From: Candidatus Competibacteraceae bacterium
GTDB lineage: Bacteria > Pseudomonadota > Gammaproteobacteria > Competibacterales > Competibacteraceae
Length of the DNA stretch: 64,000 nucleotides
Assembly (NCBI GenBank): GCA_016713505.1
Contig: JADJPA010000001.1
Span: forward strand, 1,860,001 to 1,924,000
Direction: 5' to 3'
The position numbers and the translations under genes were made by a program. The notes beneath the pieces were generated by a model, which did not search any database, was not told the DNA's origin, and saw only the letters and a list, made by a program, of their open reading frames with translations. The first letter of the stretch is position 1. Every line of letters starts with the position of its first letter. This document shows, one piece after another, positions 9,210-18,091 of this stretch.

Positions 9210-10202
9210 TTAAGATCGTGTTTTGAGAGCCTGCATCACCCGCTCGCGCAAACGTTCATATTCCGCAATCGGCGAACGGCGCGGCGCTTCGGCCAGTTCG
9301 CTAAACAGCGTCTCCTCGCCGCCGAGTAGGCCGAGGCCGTAACGACCAAACTCTTCGCGCAGATGCTTGACCAGCCATTCCGCCTGACAGCGCTGGCGGC
9401 GGGCGGTGAACTGCTGCTGTCCCAGCAGCCATAGCCGGTGCTGCTCCAGCGCATCGGCCAGCTTATCAATCCCGCTGCCGAGCGCAGCGCTGGCCGATAA
9501 AGCTGGAACCTGCCAGCCTTCCGGGTCCATTTGCCGCCGCAGGGTATTTTTTAATTCCGATAAGGTCTTGCGCGCCGCCATACCAATGTCTTCCTTGTTG
9601 ACGACGATGACGTGCGGCACTTCCATGATGCCCGCTTTCAAAAACTGGATGCTATCGCCCGACGCCGGTTGCGCCACGAAACAGGTGGTGTCAGTCATTT
9701 TGGATACGTCAATTTCCTTCTGACCGACGCCGACGGTTTCCACCAGCACGATGTCAAACACCGCCAGCATCGCTAGGCTCATCGGCCAGACCTCGGCGCT
9801 CAAACCGCCGAACTCACCGCGACAAGCCAGCGAGCGTATGAACACCTCCCGATCCGCGCCGCTGGCGTGCATCCGCAGCCGGTCGCCGAGCAGCGCACCG
9901 CCGGTAATCGGGCTGGACGGATCGACCGCCAGAATCGCCACCTTCAAGCCCCGCTGCCGCCAGACCTGAATTAACGCAGCGGTCAGCGAGGATTTGCCCG
10001 CGCCCGGCGGGCCGGTGATACCGATCAGATGGCCGCCAGCGTCCAACTTGTCCGGCGGCAGCGCATCCAGAAACGCCGCCGCGCACTGCCGAGCGGCTGG
10101 ACGGCGGTCGTCCAGCAGGTTGAGTGCACGGGCCAGCGCCAGCCGGTCGCGGCGGCTGACGGCGGCGGCCAGCGCCTCCGGTGCGGGCAGAGCCAAGCTC
10201 AT
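9210..10202 (-). CDS. meaB: MeaB-type GTPase chaperone of acyl-CoA mutase
   Basis: A 330-aa G3E-family P-loop GTPase that protects and reloads the B12 cofactor of methylmalonyl- or ethylmalonyl-CoA mutases. Visible motifs are Walker A GPPGAGKS (64-71), a magnesium-loop DPSSP, the switch segment ETVGVGQKE, and the guanine-specificity NKED. The length is typical for MeaB/ArgK proteins. It starts four bases after the ecm stop, so the two are almost certainly cotranslated, as expected for a mutase and its chaperone. Whether it serves Ecm only, or also a methylmalonyl-CoA mutase encoded elsewhere, cannot be told. Confidence 0.95.
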   Translation of the reverse strand: MSLALPAPEALAAAVSRRDRLALARALNLLDDRRPAARQCAAAFLDALPPDKLDAGGHLIGITGPPGAGKSSLTAALIQVWRQRGLKVAILAVDPSSPITGGALLGDRLRMHASGADREVFIRSLACRGEFGGLSAEVWPMSLAMLAVFDIVLVETVGVGQKEIDVSKMTDTTCFVAQPASGDSIQFLKAGIMEVPHVIVVNKEDIGMAARKTLSELKNTLRRQMDPEGWQVPALSASAALGSGIDKLADALEQHRLWLLGQQQFTARRQRCQAEWLVKHLREEFGRYGLGLLGGEETLFSELAEAPRRSPIAEYERLRERVMQALKTRS

Positions 10203-10206
10203 GGCT

Positions 10207-12207
10207 TCAAACCACCGCGACGGGCTTTAGCTCATTGGCTTTGCGAATCAGGTTGAGGATATCGACCATGATGCCGTTCATATCGATGTCCTTGGGCGTG
10301 TAGACGGCAGCGATGCCGCGTTCCTTCAACTGCTTGGCGTCGCTTTCCGGGATGATGCCGCCGATGACCACCGGCAACTCCTTCAAGCCGACTTTATCCA
10401 GTTGATTGAACACATCCTCGACCATTTCCAGATGGCTGCCGGACAGCACCGACAAACCGATCAGATGCACGCCTTCTTCCAGCGCCGCCTTAGCGATTTG
10501 TTCCGGGGTCAGGCGGATACCTTCGTAGACGATCTCGAAGCCGACATCGCGCCCTTTGACCGCGATTTGCTCGGCACCGTTGCTGTGGCCGTCCAGACCG
10601 GGCTTGCCGATGAGCAGCCGCAACGGCCGACCCATTTCTTCGCCAGTCTTGCTGACCTGGGTGCGAATCGCCACCGCCCGCGCACTACGGGCATCGTCGT
10701 TGGCGGGAATGTCGATGCCGGTCGGGGCGCGGTATTCGCCGAAAATGTCACGCAGGGTCTGCGACCACTCGCCGGTGGTAACGCCCGCGTGGGCGCACAG
10801 AATCGAGGCGGGCATGATGTTGGCCCCGCTGCGGGCGGTTTCGGCCAGATTGGCCAACGCCGCTTTCACTTCGGCGGCGTTGCGCTGGGCACGGAAGGCG
10901 TTGAGCCGCTCGATCTGCTCGCGTTCGGCGCGGGGATCGACCTTCATGATGCCGCTGTCCTTGCCGCCGGTCAGCGGCGATTCCTCGGTTTCCTGATAGC
11001 AATTCAGGCCGATGATCTTCAAATCGCCGCGTTCGATAGCCCGCATCCGCTCGGTGTGGCTGGTGACCAGTTGCCGCTTGACGTAGCCGGATTCGATGGC
11101 TTGCACCATGCCGCCCTGCTCCTGCACCCGCGCCATTTCCGCCGTCGCGCCGTCGATCAGCGATTTGACCTTGGCCGCAATCACCGGCGAGCCGTCGAAG
11201 ATGTCGCCGTATTCCAGCAAATCGGTTTCAAACGCTAAGACCTGCTGCATCCGCAACGCCCATTGCTGATCCCAGGGCCGGGGCAGACCCAGTGCCTCGT
11301 TCCAAGCCGGTAGCTGAATGGCGCGGGCGCGGGCGCGTTTGGACAGCGACACGCCGAGCATTTCCAGCACGATGCGTTGAACGTTGTTTTCCGGCTGCGC
11401 TTCAGTCAGACCTAGAGAGTTGACCTGCACCCCGTAGCGGAAGCGGCGCATTTCCTCGCTTTGCGCGCCGTAGCGTTGCTGGGTCATCGTGTCCCACATC
11501 TCGCCGAAGGCCCGCAGTTTGCAGGTTTCCTCGATAAACCGAATCCCGGCGTTGACGAAGAAGGAAATCCGTCCGACCACCTGCTCGAAGCCATCCGCGC
11601 CGATTTGGCCGGAATCGCGCACTGCGTCCATGACCGCGATGGCGGTGGACAGCGCATAGGCCAATTCTTGGGTCGGGGTCGCGCCCGCTTCCTGCAAATG
11701 GTAGCTACAAATGTTGGTTGGGTTCCACTTGGGAATGTTCTTGACGGTGTAGGCGATGATGTCGGTGGTCAACCGCACCGAGGGCGACGGCGGGAAGATG
11801 TAGGTGCCGCGCGACAGGTATTCCTTGAGGATATCGTTTTGGGTGGTGCCTTGCAGTTGCGCCGGTTTCGCACCCTGGCGCTCGGCAGTGGCGACGTACA
11901 ACGACAACAGCCAAGCGGCGGTGGCGTTGATCGTCATAGAGGTGTTCATCTGACCCAGCGGAATCTGGTCGAACAACGCTTCCATGTCGCCGATGTTACC
12001 AATCGGCACGCCGACCTTGCCGACTTCACCACGGGCTAGCGGATGATCCGAGTCATAACCAGTCTGGGTCGGCAGGTCGAAGGCCACCGACAGGCCGGTT
12101 TGGCCTTTGCTGAGGTTGGTGCGGTACAACTCGTTGGATGCCTTGGCGGAAGAATGGCCGGAATACGTCCGCATCAGCCAGGGTTTGTCGCGTTTAGGGT
12201 TGGACAT
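10207..12207 (-). CDS. ecm: Ethylmalonyl-CoA mutase (B12-dependent)
   Basis: Rearranges (2R)-ethylmalonyl-CoA to (2S)-methylsuccinyl-CoA. The 666-aa single-chain mutase has the substrate-binding TIM barrel (~20-510) and a C-terminal B12 domain with the base-off motif DGHSNG (cobalt ligand H541) and a GLSVLSGSH loop. The N-terminus, PWLMRTYSGHSSAKASNELY, together with the context between mch and meaB-ccr, points to Ecm (MeaA) and not methylmalonyl-CoA or isobutyryl-CoA mutase. A GAGG lies 6 bases before the ATG. It is 99 bases downstream of the inserted DUF4062 gene. Confidence 0.94.
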   Translation of the reverse strand: MSNPKRDKPWLMRTYSGHSSAKASNELYRTNLSKGQTGLSVAFDLPTQTGYDSDHPLARGEVGKVGVPIGNIGDMEALFDQIPLGQMNTSMTINATAAWLLSLYVATAERQGAKPAQLQGTTQNDILKEYLSRGTYIFPPSPSVRLTTDIIAYTVKNIPKWNPTNICSYHLQEAGATPTQELAYALSTAIAVMDAVRDSGQIGADGFEQVVGRISFFVNAGIRFIEETCKLRAFGEMWDTMTQQRYGAQSEEMRRFRYGVQVNSLGLTEAQPENNVQRIVLEMLGVSLSKRARARAIQLPAWNEALGLPRPWDQQWALRMQQVLAFETDLLEYGDIFDGSPVIAAKVKSLIDGATAEMARVQEQGGMVQAIESGYVKRQLVTSHTERMRAIERGDLKIIGLNCYQETEESPLTGGKDSGIMKVDPRAEREQIERLNAFRAQRNAAEVKAALANLAETARSGANIMPASILCAHAGVTTGEWSQTLRDIFGEYRAPTGIDIPANDDARSARAVAIRTQVSKTGEEMGRPLRLLIGKPGLDGHSNGAEQIAVKGRDVGFEIVYEGIRLTPEQIAKAALEEGVHLIGLSVLSGSHLEMVEDVFNQLDKVGLKELPVVIGGIIPESDAKQLKERGIAAVYTPKDIDMNGIMVDILNLIRKANELKPVAVV

Positions 12208-12306
12208 CAGGCGCCTCTCTTGGGAGTTGTGGTCATTGGGTTGTTATTTTACGTCCTTGTGATGGGGTGATATTGAGGTTTTTCTTTAGAGAATTTCATA
12301 GTCTAT

Positions 12307-13362
12307 TTATTCTTCTAGGCTCAGATTTTTATCTTCACGAATAGCCACTAACTCGGCAAGCTTTTCCTTGCCTAAGATAGTAAGAATCCAATGGGGATGT
12401 TGTGAACCTCGCCTGCTAGAAGAGGAACCATTAGCAATAGTAGGTACTGTAACTATTTGAATATCAATATATCCTAAAGCTATAAATTGGATTTTTATTT
12501 TTAAAATTTCATTTTCTTTAATATTTAATGAAGTAATCTTTTTTTCATTCTCTTGTATTATTTTAGAATAAATTAGTTTATTTATTATACTTCTAGCATT
12601 GTACTCAGTAGTATTCTCCAAGAGTCCTTCAGCAATTCTTATGAACAAACCATCCCAATCTATACTAAATTTACTTTCATACGTTTCTTGGCCTATATGA
12701 TAGATGTACTCTAAATCGATCTTGCTTCCTCCCTGAGAGAAATATTGATTTGCTATTTTTATATTTTCTTCTAGCATTTTTTCGAGCTGTGCATTTTTAT
12801 CAGCAAGGCGAGCATTTTCACTACTTAGCCGCGACATCTCACTAACTACTTCCGGCCCAATAGTTTCAGTGGTTCTAACCCATCCTGGACGCGGGTTAGT
12901 TGTGATCAACTTTACTAAAGATCGTGATACTTTGCCCCCTAAATCTTCTTTGGATGCCCAAAATCCAACTAACTTACCCTTAAGTTTCTGCTTGAATTTT
13001 TTAAGAGATTCTATTTTCTTAACATCTGACTCTATACGATCTATAGGCCAAGATGCAGAGTCATCTATAATGAAAGCGATTGCCGGAATGCCTTGTTTTA
13101 CGGCATAATCATGCTCTTTCTCTGTATAGCTTTTTTTACCAGTAACTGAGCCATACCTATGTGCAACAATAACAATATAATAATCACTTTGGTCAATCTG
13201 TCTGGCAATTAACTTCCACTGCTCCTCATCAGCAGCACTGAACATCTCCATGCCGACAGGAATATGTCCCATTTCAAGGATAGCTTTGATTACTTCATCT
13301 CTTTCTTGCTTCAAATCCTCGTATGTCGAACTAATAAATATCTGATATTTTATTGTTGACAC
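12307..13362 (-). CDS. DUF4062-domain protein in a low-GC insert
   Basis: A 351-aa protein. Residues 1-~155 are a DUF4062 domain (KYQIFISSTYEDLKQERDEV, then GMEMFSA and VIVAHRYGS), a TIR-like fold found at the N-terminus of many STAND/NLR-like and other signalling proteins. Residues ~172-205 are a heptad-rich coiled coil. The C-terminal ~140 residues end in a segment like the last strand of a winged helix. GTG 13362 was chosen because GGAG lies 5 bases upstream and the domain begins there; an open frame extends to 13497 but has no signal. Base composition is far more AT-rich than the neighbours, with ATA and AGA codons common. Function is unknown; a defence or sensing role is inference. Confidence 0.85.
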   Translation of the reverse strand: MSTIKYQIFISSTYEDLKQERDEVIKAILEMGHIPVGMEMFSAADEEQWKLIARQIDQSDYYIVIVAHRYGSVTGKKSYTEKEHDYAVKQGIPAIAFIIDDSASWPIDRIESDVKKIESLKKFKQKLKGKLVGFWASKEDLGGKVSRSLVKLITTNPRPGWVRTTETIGPEVVSEMSRLSSENARLADKNAQLEKMLEENIKIANQYFSQGGSKIDLEYIYHIGQETYESKFSIDWDGLFIRIAEGLLENTTEYNARSIINKLIYSKIIQENEKKITSLNIKENEILKIKIQFIALGYIDIQIVTVPTIANGSSSSRRGSQHPHWILTILGKEKLAELVAIREDKNLSLEE

Positions 13363-13462
13363 TTTTTCTCCAAAATTTTTACGACGAGGCCCGACCTTTC
13401 TCAATCGCAAGCTGTGCAAATCATATTCTGGCTGAAGATCATCATTAATTTTAATTAATTTT

Positions 13463-13486
13463 CCCCTCTCCATTTTTGGAGAGGGG
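13463..13486. terminator. Strong hairpin between mch and the DUF4062 gene
   Basis: A perfect 9-bp inverted repeat (CCCCTCTCC with GGAGAGGGG) around a 6-base A/T loop, 12 bases beyond the mch stop. Leftward it is followed by AAAATTAATT, not a clean T run, so termination is plausible but not certain. It may instead protect the mcd-mch mRNA 3' end or mark the edge of the AT-rich insert. Confidence 0.5.
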
Positions 13487-13498
13487 ATTCTTATCATC

Positions 13499-14671
13499 TC
13501 ACGCCGTACGCCGCTTAATCAGCAGCCGCCGTTCAATCTCAAAAATCTTGTTGCTCAGCTTCTCCTTACTCAACTTCTGCTTATCGTTCTCCTTGATAAA
13601 CAAATCCGCGCCATACGTTTCCAATGCAGCAGCGGCGCTAATGTTCTTCACGCCGATGAACTGGAAAGTCACGATACCGACCGCATCGTTATTCGGCACG
13701 GTCTCGGTCGCCACCACTCGTGAGAGCGCCGCCACCGTATCGCCGGAGATCGACGGCTGGGTGTGATAACCCTCGGTGAAGCCCAATTCCCACACCGCAT
13801 TTTCGCTGACATCGCGGCTGGCCAAGCCTTCCAGCCAAGCGAATACCAAGCCGCCATAGACAATTGGATCGCCGCTCATCTTGCCCGACAGACCGGTGCT
13901 ATAGACCCGATCAAAATGCAAGGGATGGGTGTTGCCGACCAGATAGGTCCAATACATGTGCTCGTCGGTGATGGTGCGGCCGTTGGTGTGGACGATCAGA
14001 TCGCCGAGCGAGAAATCCTCGAAATAGGTATTGGGGCCGGTCAACTGGCTGGGATAGCCGCCCGCATTGAGCGGAATATCCACCACCGGATGCTCGACCC
14101 ACGGGAAATCGACCGGGGTGGTCGGCGCGGGGGTGGTCGGCAACCGATTGCCGCGATAACCGACCATGATCTTGCGCTCGTATTGCAGCACCACCTGATT
14201 GTGCTGGTTCACGCTCAGGGTGCGAATCAGCACGATGCCAGGTTTATCCTCGCCACGCGCCTTGCGATCCACCACCTGGGTATAACCGCGCAGGGTGTCG
14301 CCCGGATACACCGGCCGCAGGAATTGCACGTTGTAATAACCGAGATTGGCAATCGCTTTTTCAGAATCGTTGTGCACGCCCAGCGACAGCGTGACGTTGA
14401 ACACCATCTGCGGGCTGGCGGGCAGGTCGGGGAAGCCGTGGGCCTTGGCATATTCAACGTTCAAATACAATGGATTGCATTGCATGAATACGCGGGCGAA
14501 ATCCAGCATCGGGCCACGCTCGAAGGTGTAGCCACGTGGGTGGACGAACACCTGCCCCGGTACGAACTCATCCAGATAGCGCCCGTATTGCGGCCGCCGC
14601 GCCCATTCCACGTTGACCGTAACGGAACCAGCGACTTCCGCCTGCTCGCTCAAACGCATCGAAAAACTCAT
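13499..14671 (-). CDS. mch: Mesaconyl-CoA hydratase (beta-methylmalyl-CoA dehydratase)
   Basis: Hydrates mesaconyl-C1-CoA to beta-methylmalyl-CoA in the EMC pathway. The 390-aa protein contains two MaoC-like hot-dog domains: an N-terminal one with FARVFMQCNPLYLNVEYAKA and a second with a DLIVHTNGRTITDEHMYWT hydratase segment followed by NTHPLHFD. It is somewhat longer than the Rhodobacter enzyme (~343 aa); the extra Lys/Arg-rich tail (~365-390) is unusual and reads into the AT-richer boundary of the DUF4062 insert. The ATG has a GGGAGG 7 bases upstream and follows the mcd stop by three bases, so the two are translationally coupled. Confidence 0.92.
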   Translation of the reverse strand: MSFSMRLSEQAEVAGSVTVNVEWARRPQYGRYLDEFVPGQVFVHPRGYTFERGPMLDFARVFMQCNPLYLNVEYAKAHGFPDLPASPQMVFNVTLSLGVHNDSEKAIANLGYYNVQFLRPVYPGDTLRGYTQVVDRKARGEDKPGIVLIRTLSVNQHNQVVLQYERKIMVGYRGNRLPTTPAPTTPVDFPWVEHPVVDIPLNAGGYPSQLTGPNTYFEDFSLGDLIVHTNGRTITDEHMYWTYLVGNTHPLHFDRVYSTGLSGKMSGDPIVYGGLVFAWLEGLASRDVSENAVWELGFTEGYHTQPSISGDTVAALSRVVATETVPNNDAVGIVTFQFIGVKNISAAAALETYGADLFIKENDKQKLSKEKLSNKIFEIERRLLIKRRTA

Positions 14672-14674
14672 CGC

Positions 14675-16399
14675 TCAACCTCCCACTTCAGCTTTGGATT
14701 TGGCGTTGTCCACCAGAGAACGGGCAATGACCTTCAGCGCCAGGGTTTCTTCCGCCCCCTCGAAAATCGACAGCACCCGCGCGTCGATGAAATAGCGGCT
14801 GACCGGGGTTTCCTCGGCGTAGCCCATGCCGCCATGAATCTGCAACGCCTCGCGGGTCACCCATTCGGCGGTCTTGCAGGTAAAGAATTTGACCATGCTG
14901 GCTTCCATGTCGCCCTTGCCCTCGTCCATTAGCCGACCCACGGAATAGGTGAACTGGCGGCCGATGGCGAGATAAGTCGCCATCCGCGCCAGTTTGATCT
15001 GGGTCAGTTGATAGTCGCCGATGGGATAGCCGAACACCATCCGCTCCTGGGAATAGCTTAAGGCTTTCTCATAGGCGGCCTGCATGATGCCGATGGCGCG
15101 GGCGGCGGTCTGAATCCGGCCGCCGGAAAATCCGGCCATCGTAAAGTAGAAGCCTTTGCCCTCGCCTTTCGGCCCGCCCAGCATGTTCTCATCCGGCACG
15201 AAGATATTGTCGAAGAACAGGTCGAACGAGTGCATTCCGCGATAGCCGATGGTGGAAATCGCCTTACCGGTGAGCTTGCCGCCGCCTTCCTGGGTGAAAT
15301 TGATGGTGTGGCCGGGGGTGCTGGGTTTTTCCAGCAGGAACATCGACAAGCCACGATGGCCCAGCGAGATGTCGGGATTCGTGCGAGCCAGAATCAGCAA
15401 CACGCCCGCCTTGCCGCCGAAAGTGCACCAGGTCTTGGCCCCGTTCAGCAGCCAGCCACCTTCAGTCTTGGTGGCTTTCAAACGCATGTTGGCGACATCG
15501 GAGCCGTAGTTCGGCTCGGTTACGGCCACCGCGCACAGCAACTCGCCGGAGGCCAATTGCGGCAGCCATTTATTCTTTTGCTCCTCAGTGCCACCTTTGA
15601 GCAATGCCTTGGACAGAATTTCCGGCCGGGTGATCAGGCTGCCCGCCGCACCCAGCGAACCACGGGTCAGTTCCTCGGTCACCACGATCATGCCGAGGTT
15701 GTCTTCCTGCTCGTCGCTTTGGATGCCGCCGAAGCGTTCCGGGATGGAGATGCCAAAGCAACCCATATCCTTGACCTGCTCCAAAATAGCATCGGGGATG
15801 TCCAGGTCGTGGCGGTGGACTTCCTCGGCCAGTGGCATCACCACTTCCTCCGCCACCCGGCGGAATTGCTCGCGCATCATCTCGTGATGATCATCCAGCA
15901 GATAAGCGCCGGTCACGCCGTCCTGCGCCCGCATCAACTGACCGAGTTCAGCCACATGGGCCGCTGGCAATTGCGCTTGGCAGAACTGCCGAACCTTGGG
16001 ATCGTCCACCGTTTTACTCAACCAGGCGTCATCCAGCCCGAAATCGGTGGGGCGGGCGCTCAGGCGATTGCGCACCGCTTGCAACGCTTCGGCGGCAAAC
16101 AGCAGGGCAAACCGTTCTTCCAGTATCAGTTCACTGGCCGAACCGCCGCCCGCCGCCGCCCGCGCCCGCCTGGCGTAATCCAGCCCGAAACGCGCGCCGG
16201 TCACTTCAGCACAAGACAGCGCCAAGTCATAGCTGACGAGTTGGTGATGGTCGAGCAGCGCGGCGGAAATTTTACCGTCGGCCTTCTGTGAGCGTTCTTT
16301 CACGTCCGCCAGGGAACAATCGAGCGCCTTCTGGACGGTATCCAGCGCCAGCGCGGCCTGTTGTAATTGTTCTGCCGGATTCTGGGTCGGTGCGGACAT
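14675..16399 (-). CDS. mcd: (2S)-Methylsuccinyl-CoA dehydrogenase
   Basis: FAD-dependent oxidation of methylsuccinyl-CoA to mesaconyl-CoA. The 574-aa protein has an N-terminal extension (~1-160) typical of Mcd, then a standard acyl-CoA dehydrogenase fold: AVTEPNYGSDVAN and NGAKTWCTFGG for flavin and substrate binding, and a C-terminal QIHGGMGYAEETPVSRYFID segment. Context with mch, ecm and ccr separates it from generic acyl-CoA dehydrogenases. GAGG lies 8 bases before the ATG at 16399. It is the first gene of the leftward EMC operon. Confidence 0.94.
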   Translation of the reverse strand: MSAPTQNPAEQLQQAALALDTVQKALDCSLADVKERSQKADGKISAALLDHHQLVSYDLALSCAEVTGARFGLDYARRARAAAGGGSASELILEERFALLFAAEALQAVRNRLSARPTDFGLDDAWLSKTVDDPKVRQFCQAQLPAAHVAELGQLMRAQDGVTGAYLLDDHHEMMREQFRRVAEEVVMPLAEEVHRHDLDIPDAILEQVKDMGCFGISIPERFGGIQSDEQEDNLGMIVVTEELTRGSLGAAGSLITRPEILSKALLKGGTEEQKNKWLPQLASGELLCAVAVTEPNYGSDVANMRLKATKTEGGWLLNGAKTWCTFGGKAGVLLILARTNPDISLGHRGLSMFLLEKPSTPGHTINFTQEGGGKLTGKAISTIGYRGMHSFDLFFDNIFVPDENMLGGPKGEGKGFYFTMAGFSGGRIQTAARAIGIMQAAYEKALSYSQERMVFGYPIGDYQLTQIKLARMATYLAIGRQFTYSVGRLMDEGKGDMEASMVKFFTCKTAEWVTREALQIHGGMGYAEETPVSRYFIDARVLSIFEGAEETLALKVIARSLVDNAKSKAEVGG

Positions 16400-16730
16400 G
16401 GGTTTTACCTCATCGAGTGGTTTGTGTTTATTTATGAAAACCCTAAATTTCTTAAAGCTATCGCCGAAGTTTAAGCGGAAACCGGTCGGATCACATCATG
16501 CATTGTGTCCGTCGCTTGCAAAACCTTCAGGGAAAATCAGCGATAGCCAACGAACGGCGACAAACTACCTCCTGGTGAACGGCCTCGGAGAAATTGCTTG
16601 TCGATTTCTCCTTATAATGGCGCCCGTCAGCAGCGGGCTCTTGCCAAAGTCAACAGCCTGACGCAAAGCATTTTCCATCATTATCGGCGCACCGAAAACA
16701 GAGCGCGCCGCCACACTGCAAGAGATCTTC
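16400..16730. other. Divergent intergenic region between mcd and an unknown gene
   Basis: 331 bases with no supported gene. It should carry the leftward EMC-operon promoter and a rightward promoter for the 429-aa protein. An AT-rich segment (16430-16480) lies next to mcd, but no convincing -35/-10 pair or operator palindrome was identified. Confidence 0.5.
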
Positions 16731-18020
16731 GTGGCCACATTTTCCAAGCCGTCGACCGAACTCAGCCAGCACGCCGGCGTGCTGGCGCTCGAATTGGACC
16801 CCAACCACGCCGATCCCGCCGGCGTGCCGCCCGCGCCGCTCGATGTGATCGCCGCCACCGCCTTGGCCGGCCATCTCGCTAAGGATTTGGACCGCATTCT
16901 CGGCGGCATCAGCCATCTGGGCTTGATTCTATCCGGCGCGCTCTACGATCAAACCGAAATCCTCCAGCCGGGATTTCCACTGGTCGGCGCCTTGGCCGAA
17001 CTGTACCGCGGCAGTTCGCGCGCGGCCGTTTTTACCCCGCAACTGATGGCGCTCGGCACCGACCGGGGTTTCTTTCCGGTCGCCGCCATCAATCCATTGC
17101 GCCGGCCCGGCTCCGGTCCCTTGCTGTTGTTGCCGTTTTGCTTCGTCGGGCACAGTCATGATATTGCCGGCTTGGCGCGAGTTATGGAAGACATTTTGCT
17201 GCAAAGCGGCGAAGTGTCGCAAGCAACCCGTGAGGCGGTCCAGCAGGTGTTCGGGGTGGTGGCGCTGAATCTGTCTTTCGCCACCCTGAGCGATCTCTGC
17301 GCTTTGTTGCGGGTGCAGTTGGAAAGCGGCCATTTATTGCCGCTGTGGGATTTGCTGGAACACGCCTGGTTCGAACGACCCGGCGTCCGCGCTGCCGTAC
17401 TGGAGGACGGCAACCGTTTTCTGGTGGCGAAAGGGGATGCCCACACCCTGTTTTACACCTTCGACGACTGGGCGCAATTCGGACCGGGACGGAATTTGCC
17501 CGCCGCGGAACTGACGGGCGGCTATCGGGGTTGGGTGAGGGCGCAGCGGCAGTACGCGCTAGCGCTGGCGCTCTACGGACTGCACGTGCGTTGGGTGTTG
17601 GCCAACCCGCCTTTGGAAGAGACGCTGCGAAACGCCGCCAGCGAAACCGCGCTGGCGGCGTTTCGAGAGATTCCTTGTCTGTCAGGCGATTATTTGGTCG
17701 AGCGCATTTTCCACAACGACAGCGAACAACCGGAACGCCAGCTATCGATCACTCATCAGGCCGACGCGGAACTGGGGACGCTGGCCTATACCGTGACCGC
17801 CTTGGACGCCTCCGGCCAACTGGCGCGCTTGGAACATTACTATCCCTTGCAACCGCAAGGGGTGCAGGTGATCGTCGATCATTTGATCCAGCGCTGCGCC
17901 GAACAGAAGGCCGAACGCGAAGTACTGCATCCGGGCCGACTGCTGCACTCGGAAAACGGCCGAAGCTTGCGGGCGGCAACCGAAGCGGATTTGCCCGCGC
18001 CGGCGGCACGGCCGCATTGA
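16731..18020 (+). CDS. Conserved-looking protein of unknown function
   Basis: Not recognised. A 429-aa protein without a signal peptide or clear membrane helix; it has Ala/Leu-rich helical stretches (~170-215) and several short hydrophobic patches. The only start near the N-terminus of the coding-like frame is GTG 16731, with weak AAGAG upstream. Codon use and GC match the neighbouring genes, and no overlapping frame is more plausible, so it is likely real. It is divergent from the EMC operon and convergent with the lipoprotein gene. Confidence 0.7.
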   Translation: MATFSKPSTELSQHAGVLALELDPNHADPAGVPPAPLDVIAATALAGHLAKDLDRILGGISHLGLILSGALYDQTEILQPGFPLVGALAELYRGSSRAAVFTPQLMALGTDRGFFPVAAINPLRRPGSGPLLLLPFCFVGHSHDIAGLARVMEDILLQSGEVSQATREAVQQVFGVVALNLSFATLSDLCALLRVQLESGHLLPLWDLLEHAWFERPGVRAAVLEDGNRFLVAKGDAHTLFYTFDDWAQFGPGRNLPAAELTGGYRGWVRAQRQYALALALYGLHVRWVLANPPLEETLRNAASETALAAFREIPCLSGDYLVERIFHNDSEQPERQLSITHQADAELGTLAYTVTALDASGQLARLEHYYPLQPQGVQVIVDHLIQRCAEQKAEREVLHPGRLLHSENGRSLRAATEADLPAPAARPH

Positions 18021-18059
18021 ACGCAGTAACCGCACAGATTTTCGCGCCATCGGAATGCA

Positions 18060-18077
18060 GGCCGGCTTGCGCCGGCC
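18060..18077. terminator. GC-rich hairpin in a convergent gene gap
   Basis: A perfect 7-bp stem (GGCCGGC with GCCGGCC) and a TTGC loop sit between the convergent stops at 18020 and 18092. There is no T tract on either side, so it is at best a weak bidirectional terminator or an mRNA-end stabiliser. Confidence 0.35.
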
Positions 18078-18091
18078 CCGGAAGGCCGCGA

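Noticed and set aside
12200..13500. Insertion-sequence or prophage remnant around the DUF4062 gene
   Set aside because: No transposase or integrase frame, terminal inverted repeat or target-site duplication was seen around the AT-rich segment.
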